Shown here piece by piece: positions 9,579 through 17,146 of a stretch of 64,000 nucleotides of DNA. Under the pieces are notes generated by a model, which was not told the DNA's origin, ran no database searches, and was given only the letters and a program-made list of their open reading frames with translations. The position numbers and the translations under genes were made by a program. Every line of letters begins with the position of its first letter. Positions within the stretch are counted from its first letter, which is position 1. Origin of the DNA: Mesoflavibacter sp. (GTDB lineage Bacteria > Pseudomonadota > Alphaproteobacteria > UBA8366 > Aestuariispiraceae); contig CP051228.1 of the NCBI GenBank assembly GCA_017792345.1, positions 1,612,001-1,676,000 on the forward strand, read 5' to 3'.

Positions 9579-10099
9579 TGGCCGGACTCCCCGTTTACCG
9601 TGTCCCGGCCGCGCAGGATCGCGACGCATTTCAGGATCTCCGCCACCACCTGTAACGTCAGTAGCAGGAAGCTGGCGGCGATGATGGCGCGCAGGGGCCA
9701 GATTTGCGGGTTCCAGGCGGACTGGCCGGTGGTCTCGCCGGACAGAAAGGCCTCGGTCGCGTAATCGGCGAGACGCAGGAAAATCAGGACCAGCGCCGGC
9801 AGAACGATCAGGCCATAGAGAACCAGATCGATTAGCGCCTGACGGGGGCGGCTCAACCGCGCGTAAATCAAATCGATACGCACATGTTCCTGGCGCTTCA
9901 AGGTGATGGCACCGCCCAGCAGGAAATGCAGCCCCATCAGGATGTAGCCAAGCTCGAAGGCCCAGATCGTGGGGGAGCCGAGCACATAGCGGGCGAAAAC
10001 TTCGTAACAGGTTGCGAGGACGAGCGGGATGACGATCAACGCGGCCAAGCCGCCGACCCCCTCGCTCAACCATTCAATGGAGGCGATGACGCTGCGCAT
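9575..10099 (-). CDS. dctQ: TRAP transporter small permease subunit
   Basis: A 174-residue DctQ-family protein with four membrane segments, including WLSEGVGGLAALIVIPLVL and the characteristic EVFARYVLGSPTIWAFELG motif, followed by RQEHVRIDL. It forms the membrane complex with DctM. ATG 10099 is chosen because it places the first helix at the N-terminus as usual; the open frame extends 56 codons further back into dctP without a plausible start. It overlaps dctM by four bases and lies 74 bases after dctP. Confidence 0.92.
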   Translation of the reverse strand: MRSVIASIEWLSEGVGGLAALIVIPLVLATCYEVFARYVLGSPTIWAFELGYILMGLHFLLGGAITLKRQEHVRIDLIYARLSRPRQALIDLVLYGLIVLPALVLIFLRLADYATEAFLSGETTGQSAWNPQIWPLRAIIAASFLLLTLQVVAEILKCVAILRGRDTVNGESGQ

Positions 10100-10173
10100 G
10101 AATACCGTCCGGAAATACTCCCCGGCGCGCCGAATGGCGGCCGGGGATAGTTCGAGGAAACCGTCCGTTAGGC

Positions 10174-11244
10174 TTATTCGCCCCGGACTTGTACGGTGCG
10201 GTACCGGTTGGCGCCCGACCACAGCTTGGCGAAGGCCTTCTGGTCGTCCAGAACGCGCTTGAACCATTCATTGTCGGCGGCGATGCCGTCGGCCCAGGCG
10301 ATACCGGCCTCATGCGCGGCGTACTGAACTTCCGGATCCAGTTCGACCACTTCGTTACCCTGCTCCCGGAAGAATTCCAGCGCCTTGGCATCTTCCTGAC
10401 CGATCGTCAGCCAGGAATTCATTGTCGTCAGGAAGGCGGCTTCCCGAACGATCTGCTGATCGCCTTCAGACAGCTCGGCCCAAGCATCCTTGTTGATGAC
10501 CAACTCGAACGGGGCGGTCGGCTGGTGGATGCCGGGGATGATCACGTATTTGGTCACGCGGTGGAAACCGGGCGCGATGTTTTCCCAAAGCGTGCCCCAT
10601 TCCGTTGCGTCGATGGCCCCGCGTTCCAGTGCGGTATAGACGTCGCCGCCGGGCATGGTGACCGGTGCGGCGCCCATGCCGCGCGAGATGTCCAGCCAAG
10701 CCCCGGCGGTGCGCAGCTTCAGACCCTGCAGGTCTTCCAGCGTTTTGACCGACTTGCGGGAATGCAGGAAGACTTCCGCCGTGCGGATGAACAACGGCAT
10801 GGATACCAGATCGAACTTCTCCATGCGCCATTCGGCCTGCAGTTCCGCACCGCCGGCACGATAGAGCCAGTGCAGCATGCGTTCCGTATCGAAGGACCCG
10901 GCATAACCGCCGAACAGGACCGCCGTCGGGTCCGCGCCCCAATCATAGCCGGCCCAGGTATGGCCGAACTGCGCGACGCCGTTCTTGACGGTTTCCGAGA
11001 CCTTCAGACCCGGGCCCAATGTTCCGGCCGGGAAGACTTCGATGGCGATCCGGCCGTCGCTCAGCTCCTTCACCTTGTCCGCGAAGGCCTGGGCGCCGAT
11101 ATCCATCAGCGGCCCGCCGGCCCAGCCGGTGGCCATTTGGAACGAATGGGTTTTCTTCTCCTCGGCCTGCGCCAGGCCGGGTGCCGCGAGCGACACCGTC
11201 ATCAATGCCGCTGCCGCGGCCGCCTTCAAACTTGAGATTCTCAT
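10174..11244 (-). CDS. dctP: TRAP transporter substrate-binding protein
   Basis: A 356-residue periplasmic binding protein of the DctP family. A Sec signal peptide spans residues 1-27 (cleavage near AQA-EE). The mature part has typical features such as DGRIAIEVFPAGTLG, the arginine-containing LKLRTAGAWL segment that usually binds a carboxylate, and ALERGAIDATEWG. It resembles the branch that includes binding proteins annotated for mannitol/chloroaromatic or 2-oxo acid-type solutes, so a carboxylate ligand is plausible but unproven. GGGAGGAAG lies just upstream of the ATG. The gene is in line with a PanB-like enzyme and a PhyH-type dioxygenase. Confidence 0.92.
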   Translation of the reverse strand: MRISSLKAAAAAALMTVSLAAPGLAQAEEKKTHSFQMATGWAGGPLMDIGAQAFADKVKELSDGRIAIEVFPAGTLGPGLKVSETVKNGVAQFGHTWAGYDWGADPTAVLFGGYAGSFDTERMLHWLYRAGGAELQAEWRMEKFDLVSMPLFIRTAEVFLHSRKSVKTLEDLQGLKLRTAGAWLDISRGMGAAPVTMPGGDVYTALERGAIDATEWGTLWENIAPGFHRVTKYVIIPGIHQPTAPFELVINKDAWAELSEGDQQIVREAAFLTTMNSWLTIGQEDAKALEFFREQGNEVVELDPEVQYAAHEAGIAWADGIAADNEWFKRVLDDQKAFAKLWSGANRYRTVQVRGE

Positions 11245-11298
11245 AGACTTCCTCCCGATCGATTTATGGTTGTCGGTTTTCCCTTGCAGGACGGGTCT

Positions 11299-11595
11299 TC
11301 ACGCCCGTTCCAGCGCTTGCACCGCGGCTTTCACATCTGCCTCGGTCATTTCCCAGTCGTTGTCGAAATTCGCGACGATCTGTTCCATGAAATCCCGCGA
11401 CAACCGCAACGCCGTCGCGTCGTCGGTCGCATCCGCCAGAATGGCGAGTGCGAGTTGATGCGGGGACGCGCCCTCGAAGCTCCATTCGAAGCCGTTCTTC
11501 GACAGGAGCTTCAGATCGGTGCGCGGGTTCAATTTTTCGCCGTCGACGCGCACATCCAAGCCGTCGAAGGCGCGGGTTCCGGTATAGGTCTTCAT
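11299..11595 (-). CDS. DUF6166-type small protein
   Basis: A 98-residue protein. The pattern MKTYTGTR, then LDVRVDGEKLNPRTDL, then NGFEWSFEGASPHQLALAIL matches what I remember of the DUF6166 family, which has no known function. Residues after 70 add a helical tail with DFMEQIVANFDNDWEMT. It lies between the PanB-like gene (28 bases upstream) and dctP (54 bases downstream) on the same strand, so it is part of the operon. A regulatory or accessory role is possible; nothing in the sequence indicates catalysis. Assignment to the family is from memory and should be confirmed. Confidence 0.7.
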   Translation of the reverse strand: MKTYTGTRAFDGLDVRVDGEKLNPRTDLKLLSKNGFEWSFEGASPHQLALAILADATDDATALRLSRDFMEQIVANFDNDWEMTEADVKAAVQALERA

Positions 11596-11623
11596 CTGCG
11601 GGCTTCCTTGTCCGGTCCGCCGG

Positions 11624-12484
11624 TCAGATCTGACGGCGGCGTTCGACCAGGGTGAGGAACTTTTCGTATTCCTCCTCGGCCACGCCATAGCTGTGGTCAT
11701 CGTCCGGGAAGCTGCCGGATTTGACGTCGCGGACATAGGCGGACAGGCCTGCCACGGCGACTTCGGTCAGGTTCGCGTACCGTTTGGTGAATTTCGGTTT
11801 GAAATCCGTGAAGACCCCCAGCAGGTCATAGGACAGAAGGATCTGCCCGTCCGTGCCGGCGCCTGCCCCGATCCCGATGGTCGGAATCTCAAGCTGTTCC
11901 GAGATGATTGCGGCGATCTTGGCCGGCACCGCCTCGAATTCCAGCATGAAACAGCCGGCATCCTGGATCGCGAAGGCGTCTTCCAGGATCTTCAGCGCGG
12001 CCTCCGCCGTCTTGCCTTGGATCTTGAAACCGCCGAAGACCGCTACCGTATGCGGCGTCAGACCGATATGCGACGCGGTCGGAATGCCCGCGTCGACCAG
12101 GGCCTTCAGGATATGCGCCTGCGACTTGCCGCCTTGCGGCTTTACGGCGTCACTGTCGGCGTCCTGCATGAAGCGCGTGGCATTCTTCAGGGCGGATTCG
12201 ACCGTGTGATAGCTCTGATAGGGCATGCAGCCCAGGACGAATGTGTTCGGCGCGCCCCGGCGCACGGCCTGGGCATGCATCACCATCATGTCCATCGTGG
12301 CCGGAATGGTGCTTTTGTGACCATGGGCGATCATGGCCAGGCTGTCCCCGACCACGCAGACATCGACCCCGGCGGCTTCCGCCCATTGCGCCGACGTATA
12401 GTCGGGCACCGAGGTGTAGACCATTTTTTCGCCGGATGTCTTGGATTCGCGGATCTCGGTTATCGTCCGCTTCTTGCGTTCCAC
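11624..12484 (-). CDS. Divergent PanB-like protein (ketopantoate hydroxymethyltransferase fold)
   Basis: A 286-residue protein clearly homologous to PanB (3-methyl-2-oxobutanoate hydroxymethyltransferase, pantothenate synthesis). Shared stretches are VVGDSLAM, RRGAPN, HIGLTPHTVAVFGGFKIQG and IGIGAGAGTDGQILL. Compared with E. coli PanB, Asp45 is kept (D47) and the catalytic Glu181 is kept (E184), but metal ligand Asp84 is Cys86 and Glu114 is Gln117 (KPQGG instead of KIEGG). It may therefore not be the housekeeping enzyme but a related member of the PEP mutase/isocitrate lyase superfamily acting on another 2-oxo acid. GTG start with AGGGGAGG 8 bases upstream. First gene of the TRAP/PhyH operon and divergent from a GntR regulator; no panC or other pantothenate gene is nearby. 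Confidence 0.82.
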   Translation of the reverse strand: MERKKRTITEIRESKTSGEKMVYTSVPDYTSAQWAEAAGVDVCVVGDSLAMIAHGHKSTIPATMDMMVMHAQAVRRGAPNTFVLGCMPYQSYHTVESALKNATRFMQDADSDAVKPQGGKSQAHILKALVDAGIPTASHIGLTPHTVAVFGGFKIQGKTAEAALKILEDAFAIQDAGCFMLEFEAVPAKIAAIISEQLEIPTIGIGAGAGTDGQILLSYDLLGVFTDFKPKFTKRYANLTEVAVAGLSAYVRDVKSGSFPDDDHSYGVAEEEYEKFLTLVERRRQI

Positions 12485-12503
12485 GACGCCAACCTCCCCT
12501 TTA

Positions 12504-12568
12504 ACATATTTATTATGTGTTTTTAGTCGACTGCTGACATATCAATTGAAGGTCATGTGTCGACACAT
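12504..12568. promoter_or_regulatory. Divergent promoter region with GntR-type candidate operators
   Basis: The space between the panB-like gene and the gntR gene holds a 14-bp perfect palindrome ATGTGTCGACACAT (12555-12568) and a looser inverted repeat ACATA-N5-TATGT (12504-12518). GntR/FCD regulators bind such short palindromes in divergent promoters, so these are the natural candidates for autoregulation and control of the TRAP operon. The binding itself is inferred. Confidence 0.5.
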
Positions 12569-12630
12569 TGTCAAGAGGCATGACGTGTTGCACATTCAGG
12601 CCCCTGAAAGACGACTGGAACAAATTGCCA

Positions 12631-13296
12631 ATGGTTGCAGGACTGCCCCCATCGCTGACCGACAAGGCCTATGCCGAGTTGGAAGAACGCATTGTCACCC
12701 TGGAGCTCAAGCCGGGACAGGTCCTGTCCGAGAACGCGCTGGCCGCGTCCTTGGGTATCGGGCGGACGCCAATCCGCGAAGCGCTTCAGAGGCTGGCCCG
12801 GGAGGGTCTGATCGTGATCCTGCCGCGCCGCGGCGTCATGGTGTCCGAGATCAATGTCCGAAGTCAGCTGGAACTGCTGCGCGTGCGGCGGGAGTTGGAA
12901 CGCCTGATGGCGAATTTGGCGTCCAAACGGTCGTCAGCCGATGAAAAGACGGCCTTCATCAACCTGGCCGAGGAGATGCGGGATTGTGCCGACCGCAGCG
13001 ACGATGTCGGTTTCATGCGGCTGGACCGCGATCTGAACCTGATGGTCTCGCGCGCCTGCCGTAACGAATATGCCCTGCGCGCCATGGGTCTGACCCACGG
13101 CCTTTCCCGCCGTTTCTGGTACATGCATTACAAGGAGGTTCTGGACCTGCCGCGCTGCGCCACCCTGCACGCCGCCCTGGCCCAGGCCATCGGAGAGGGC
13201 GAGGCGGAAACCGCGATGCGGGCGTCCGACGAGCTTCTGGACTATATTGAATCCTTCACCCGCGCCGCCCTGGACGTTCCCCTGAACTTCGCCTAG
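12631..13296 (+). CDS. GntR-family (FCD-type) transcriptional regulator
   Basis: A 221-residue regulator. Residues 8-70 are the GntR winged helix with LSENALAASLGIGRTPIREALQ... type sequence and the wing LPRRGVMV; the remainder is an all-helical FCD effector domain. In FCD proteins a D-x3-H pair helps bind metal; here the equivalent is DRDLN, so the first histidine is replaced by asparagine, which may alter metal dependence. I chose ATG 12631 because it gives the usual short lead into the DNA-binding domain; ATG 12580 and TTG 12568 are in frame, the latter inside the palindrome. It is divergent from the panB-like/TRAP/PhyH operon and most likely controls it in response to its substrate. Confidence 0.88.
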   Translation: MVAGLPPSLTDKAYAELEERIVTLELKPGQVLSENALAASLGIGRTPIREALQRLAREGLIVILPRRGVMVSEINVRSQLELLRVRRELERLMANLASKRSSADEKTAFINLAEEMRDCADRSDDVGFMRLDRDLNLMVSRACRNEYALRAMGLTHGLSRRFWYMHYKEVLDLPRCATLHAALAQAIGEGEAETAMRASDELLDYIESFTRAALDVPLNFA

Positions 13297-13325
13297 GGAC
13301 CGGCCCGTCGTAGAGGAGCACGGTT

Positions 13326-13718
13326 ATGGGAAAGGTCACCGGCGGCTGCCTGTGCGGCAAGGTCCGATTCGTGGCGACCGGCGAGCCTTACCGCGTCGGC
13401 CTGTGCCATTGCCTGGACTGCCGCAAGCATCACGGAGCGTTGTTTCACGCATCGGCGATCTTTCCGGAAGCGGCGGTCGCGGTCACGGGGGAGACAGGAG
13501 ACTACGAGGGCCGGCACTTCTGCCCGTGCTGTGGCTCGTCGGTATTTTCCCGCAGCGGCGACGAGATCGAAATACATCTGGGCGCGCTGGACGAACCCGA
13601 CCGCTTCAGACCGACTTACGAATTGTGGACGGTACGACGGGAATCCTGGCTTCCGGCCATCGAGAATATGACGCGGTATCCCCGGGACCGGGACGAAACG
13701 AACCGGTCGGAGGACTGA
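13326..13718 (+). CDS. GFA-family (Mss4-like) zinc-binding protein
   Basis: A 130-residue protein of the glutathione-dependent formaldehyde-activating enzyme family. Zinc-binding cysteines are laid out as usual: GGCLCGKVRF near the N-terminus, CHCLDCRK at residues 27-34 and FCPCCGS at 59-65. Although some members were linked to formaldehyde-glutathione adduct formation, the family function is mostly unproven. The start has AGAGGAG ten bases upstream. It follows the gntR gene by 29 bases but is probably independent of the TRAP operon, which runs the other way. Confidence 0.9.
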   Translation: MGKVTGGCLCGKVRFVATGEPYRVGLCHCLDCRKHHGALFHASAIFPEAAVAVTGETGDYEGRHFCPCCGSSVFSRSGDEIEIHLGALDEPDRFRPTYELWTVRRESWLPAIENMTRYPRDRDETNRSED

Positions 13719-13742
13719 CCCGCCCCGCAATACGGCACAGAA

Positions 13743-13762
13743 ACCGGCCTCGAACGGCCGGT
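13743..13762. other. Short hairpin between convergent genes
   Basis: ACCGGCC and GGCCGGT form a 7-bp stem with a 6-base loop, 25 bases after the GFA-type gene and facing the convergent kinase gene. There is no T run, so it is at best a weak terminator. The rest of 13719-13922 shows no gene. Confidence 0.35.
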
Positions 13763-13922
13763 CGACGGCGCCCCACCGGAAGTCTCGATCTGAATTCCAG
13801 ATTTATCGCGATCTGGGAAGGACCACCCGGATTCCGGGGGCTCGGCGATTGTCTGTTGCGGGGGATTCGAACGCCACGGCGCTGCCTTGGCCGGCGGCTA
13901 AGCCCGGCACCGGCTTCAGACT

Positions 13923-15158
13923 TTACCCAACGGAGTGACGCAAGACTTCCTGATGCGCCGCGGGAATGGTGAACGTGAAGGTCGTCCCCTCGCCGACTTT
14001 GGATTCGACGTGAATCCGACCGCCATTCTTTTCGACCAGGTCCTTGCACATCAGCAGGCCCAGTCCCGTCCCTGTCTCGCCGCTGGTGCCGGTGGTTTTG
14101 ACATTGCCGGAAATACTGAAGCATTTGGCGACCTGATCCGGCGTCATGCCGACACCGTCGTCCCGGATCGACACCATGATCGCGCCATTTACCTGTTCGG
14201 CCTTCAAGCGGACGGTACCCCCCGTCTTGGTGAACTTCACGGCGTTGTTCACCAGATTGCGGATGACCGTCTCAATCATGCCGGGGTCGCAGAACGATTC
14301 CGCCTGCTGGACATCGAATTCCAGTTCGATGCCTTTGCGGTGAGCGATGTTCTCATAGACCTTCATCGTATCTTCGGTCAGGTCCGAAAGCGGGGCCTGG
14401 CACGGCTCGAAATCGACATGGTCCATTTGCAGCCGTGCCCATTCCAGCAGAGTCTGCATCAGTTTGAAGACATTGCTGGCAGCCAGATGCGCCGCCTCGG
14501 CATAATGTTTTACCTGATCCGGCGACAGCTTGTCCGCCGTCGCGGCCAGCAGTTCCGCATAGCCCAGTATCGAATTGAACGGGCTGCGGAGATCATGGGC
14601 TACGATTGAGAACAACCGGTTCTTCTCGGAGTTCAGGCGCTCCAACGTGTCCTTCGATATCTGCAGATCTTCTGCCATCTCGACCAATTGCGAGGATTGC
14701 TCATCGATCCGTTCCTGCTCGTCCCGAAGATCGAGAAGCTGACGGATCAGACCCTCGCGCTCATCACGATAGCGCATTGCCTCCGCTTTGCGCTCGATGG
14801 CACCGGCGATCAGATGGGGGACGATGAATGGGAAATGGCCGTCCGCATCGACCACGGTCATGGCGCCCAACGCCCGCAAGGCACGGCGGTCGCCGACATT
14901 GCGGCAGCTCAGAACCGGCACGACGCGGGTCTTCAGACCGGCTTGAGCCAGATCGCCGAGAATGGCGCTGGCGGTCGCGACGGTACCGCCGATAAAGCAA
15001 AGATCGTGATTTTTGACAGCAATGGCTTCCAGCGCGTCATCCGGAGTCGCGGCCGTGTCGACCTGAATCTCGATGGATTCGTCCAGACCCAGGGCCGGAA
15101 GCGACCAGTCGACATCGGGGATGCTGCCGACAACGATGACACTGATGCTGCTCATCAA
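13923..15158 (-). CDS. Sensor histidine kinase with degenerate receiver-like N-terminus
   Basis: A 411-residue soluble kinase. Residues 1-120 look like a response-regulator receiver fold, but the strand that should end in the phosphoacceptor Asp reads HDLCFIGG, with Gly57 in that place. A coiled-coil linker (about 122-180) follows. The HisKA H-box is FSIVAHDLRSPFNSI with His188, and the ATPase domain has the N-box (N304/N305 in NLVNNAVKF), the DDGVGM G1 box (333-338) and GTGLGL (363-368), so the catalytic half looks intact. No membrane segment or PAS domain is seen. The cognate regulator is not in the window; a phosphorelay role is inferred. Confidence 0.9.
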   Translation of the reverse strand: MMSSISVIVVGSIPDVDWSLPALGLDESIEIQVDTAATPDDALEAIAVKNHDLCFIGGTVATASAILGDLAQAGLKTRVVPVLSCRNVGDRRALRALGAMTVVDADGHFPFIVPHLIAGAIERKAEAMRYRDEREGLIRQLLDLRDEQERIDEQSSQLVEMAEDLQISKDTLERLNSEKNRLFSIVAHDLRSPFNSILGYAELLAATADKLSPDQVKHYAEAAHLAASNVFKLMQTLLEWARLQMDHVDFEPCQAPLSDLTEDTMKVYENIAHRKGIELEFDVQQAESFCDPGMIETVIRNLVNNAVKFTKTGGTVRLKAEQVNGAIMVSIRDDGVGMTPDQVAKCFSISGNVKTTGTSGETGTGLGLLMCKDLVEKNGGRIHVESKVGEGTTFTFTIPAAHQEVLRHSVG

Positions 15159-15352
15159 AGGCTTCGATACCTATCCTGCGTCCGCTTTCAACCGGACAAA
15201 AAGATCTGCCGTTCCCGACGCCCGGTTTTCTCCTGCATTCCGGTTTCGCCGAAACACCGGTTCTCGCCCAGCGCCAGAACACCCGGACAATGAGTACGGA
15301 ATAAGTCTTAAATTCGTATTAAGCGTGACAAATCAAGTGTGTCCAGGCCCTG

Positions 15353-15625
15353 TCAGGAACCGGCAGCCAATCCGAAGTAACCAACCAGGAACGCACCGAG
15401 CCCGACGACCAGGACAACGGTGAAGACTGTCGCCAAGCTGAATCCGGACGATTTTCGCTTCGACGTCTGAGCCGTGGATGCGGATAATTTAACGATTTCC
15501 TGCTGAACGCTCTGAATCCGCTGAGACAGTTTGACCGCCGCCGCATCCCGTTGATCGGGCAACGACCGGTACATCGTGTTCAGACGGTCTAGCTCTTGCT
15601 GCGCTTCAGCGATAGAGCGTGCCAT
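15353..15625 (-). CDS. Small membrane-anchored coiled-coil protein
   Basis: A 90-residue protein with a helical, probably coiled-coil N-terminal half (residues 1-50, SIAEAQQELDRLNTMYRSL and following), a basic linker TSKRKSSG and one C-terminal membrane segment (about 63-86). No family is recognised. A strong ribosome binding site (GGGGGGAGG) precedes the ATG. It stands alone between the kinase gene and nnrU with its own upstream region. A tail-anchored inner-membrane protein with the coiled coil in the cytoplasm is the likely topology. Confidence 0.7.
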   Translation of the reverse strand: MARSIAEAQQELDRLNTMYRSLPDQRDAAAVKLSQRIQSVQQEIVKLSASTAQTSKRKSSGFSLATVFTVVLVVGLGAFLVGYFGLAAGS

Positions 15626-15733
15626 GGTTTCCTCCCCCCGTGGGTGTTTTCCCCCATATTAACCATGGCCGTGGTATCATCGATTCGTCATATTGTCCAA
15701 AGCCTTGGCCGGATAACAGGCGGGGCATTGGTA

Positions 15734-16432
15734 TTACCAGCCGAGCGGAACGCCGGTAAACCATCCATGGGCGTAAATCAGCGCCACATACACCGCCAAT
15801 CCCAGCACCACCCGCCAGATGCCGATGCCGGACCAGTCGATCCGAGTCCGGCCTTGCATCGCCGCCAGAAAGGGCACGACGCCGGTGGTCAGGGCAATCG
15901 GGCCCCATTTCGCACCGAGGGACTGACGGCGGCGCTGATCGATATGGGCGATCCCGCCGAGGCTCAGGACCGCCAATCCACCGAACAGGATGACCGACGC
16001 CGCGTCGCCGTTCGGTGCCATATGGGCGAAACAGGCCAGCGTGACGCCGACCAGCATCGGATGGCGCGTGACGGTCACAATTCCCTGCTGCGGCCGGGGG
16101 TCGCTGGCCAGGGCTTCCCCGCCGGCGGCAGTCGGACTGCGCGTCGTGACCGCGCAGACGATCAGGATCAGGGCGAAGGGCATGACGACGACCGGCACCA
16201 TGTTCAGCACCGGAACATGCGGCCAGAGCAGAATGTTATCCATCCGCGCCGCGCCGTAGGACATCACCACCCAGACAAGGGAGATCACCGCCACCGCCGA
16301 AAAGGCGGCGCCAAATCCGCCTTCGCCCAGCCGCGCCACGAGCGCCCTTCTGATCCCGTCGCCGGTCAGGGCGAAATGGCTGCCGACGAAAACCGCGACC
16401 GCCAGCAGCAATGTCATCAGGCTGTCCGTCAT
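15734..16432 (-). CDS. nnrU: NnrU-family membrane protein
   Basis: A 232-residue multi-pass protein of the NnrU family. Family marks include the early VFVGSHFALT segment, TRHPMLVGV in the middle and the histidine in IAHIDQRRR, with about six membrane segments. NnrU was first described near nitrite/nitric oxide reductase genes and is thought to assist haem- or NO-related metabolism, but its activity is unknown. The ATG at 16432 is chosen because it matches the family N-terminus; the open frame continues 54 codons upstream across the divergent gene. No nitrogen-oxide genes are in this window. Confidence 0.85.
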   Translation of the reverse strand: MTDSLMTLLLAVAVFVGSHFALTGDGIRRALVARLGEGGFGAAFSAVAVISLVWVVMSYGAARMDNILLWPHVPVLNMVPVVVMPFALILIVCAVTTRSPTAAGGEALASDPRPQQGIVTVTRHPMLVGVTLACFAHMAPNGDAASVILFGGLAVLSLGGIAHIDQRRRQSLGAKWGPIALTTGVVPFLAAMQGRTRIDWSGIGIWRVVLGLAVYVALIYAHGWFTGVPLGW

Positions 16433-16511
16433 GTCCGCAATATGGACAAGGGCGGGCGCGCCGTCCATAGTCCGCCATCCATCCCGCAACCCCGCCGCAG
16501 ATGGGAACGAC

Positions 16512-16802
16512 ATGGGCCTTTCCGACATTGCGCGTCGGCTGTTTCTGGGCTCCCTGCAGCCATCGACCGAAACCTTCCAACGGCAGATCCTCAACTATCT
16601 GCACGGTAATGGAGAAACGGACGCGGCGATGCTTTACGCCCGGATCGGCATCGATCCCGACGAGAAGGGCCAGCGGTATGCGATTGATCAGGCCGCGCAG
16701 ATTCTGGTCAATCGCGGCGAGATCACGGCCCGCCGCGACGGCCGACGGGTCGACCCGATCAACGCGGAAGGGCGATACCGCCTGAAACTGCGGACCGAAT
16801 AG
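16512..16802 (+). CDS. Small protein related to the next gene (DUF3253-like)
   Basis: A 96-residue basic protein. The C-terminal half reads as a small winged-helix-like unit: YAIDQAAQILVNRGEITA, then RRDGRRVDPINAEGRYRLKL. The next gene ends with a matching series (AVKEQAIFLARIGRIEI, TRRGEPVDPDDFKGVWRMRL), so the two appear to be tandem diverged paralogues. The second fits the DUF3253 pattern as I remember it. No function is known. It lies divergent from nnrU and 8 bases before its paralogue, so the pair is one transcription unit, possibly continuing into the DMT exporter. Confidence 0.6.
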   Translation: MGLSDIARRLFLGSLQPSTETFQRQILNYLHGNGETDAAMLYARIGIDPDEKGQRYAIDQAAQILVNRGEITARRDGRRVDPINAEGRYRLKLRTE

Positions 16803-16810
16803 AAGGAAGT

Positions 16811-17131
16811 ATGAAGGTGAGTGACGACAATACGAATGACCTGCCAGCGAAGGACCCGGCGCCGCTGGACCCGGTGGCGACGGTCATCCTGGATCAGCTC
16901 GCGGCCCTGCCGGCGGATAAGTCCGCCGCGCCGGACGACATCGCCCGCGCCTATGCGGAAATGCGGCGCAAACCCAGTGACGGCCGCGACCTGTACAAGC
17001 GCTATCGCCGCGCGGTGAAGGAGCAGGCGATTTTTCTGGCCCGCATCGGCCGGATCGAAATCACGCGCCGGGGCGAACCGGTCGATCCGGACGATTTCAA
17101 GGGCGTCTGGCGCATGCGGTTGAAACGGTAG
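16811..17131 (+). CDS. DUF3253-like small protein
   Basis: A 106-residue protein with a helical N-terminal region (VATVILDQLAALPADKSAAPDDIARAY in sense) and a C-terminal basic segment RAVKEQAIFLARIGRIEITRR then GEPVDPDDFKG. This is the general pattern of DUF3253, a domain of unknown function with winged-helix character. An AGAAGGAAG element precedes the ATG. It is preceded by a related gene 8 bases upstream and followed after 15 bases by a DMT-family exporter, all on the plus strand. Confidence 0.65.
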   Translation: MKVSDDNTNDLPAKDPAPLDPVATVILDQLAALPADKSAAPDDIARAYAEMRRKPSDGRDLYKRYRRAVKEQAIFLARIGRIEITRRGEPVDPDDFKGVWRMRLKR

Positions 17132-17146
17132 ATCGGGTAGAGGTTC

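Noticed and set aside
13840-13925. A tRNA-like TTCGAATC loop on the minus strand
   Set aside because: The flanking bases do not form a T-arm stem and no acceptor stem or anticodon arm can be folded around it, so no tRNA or tmRNA is called.
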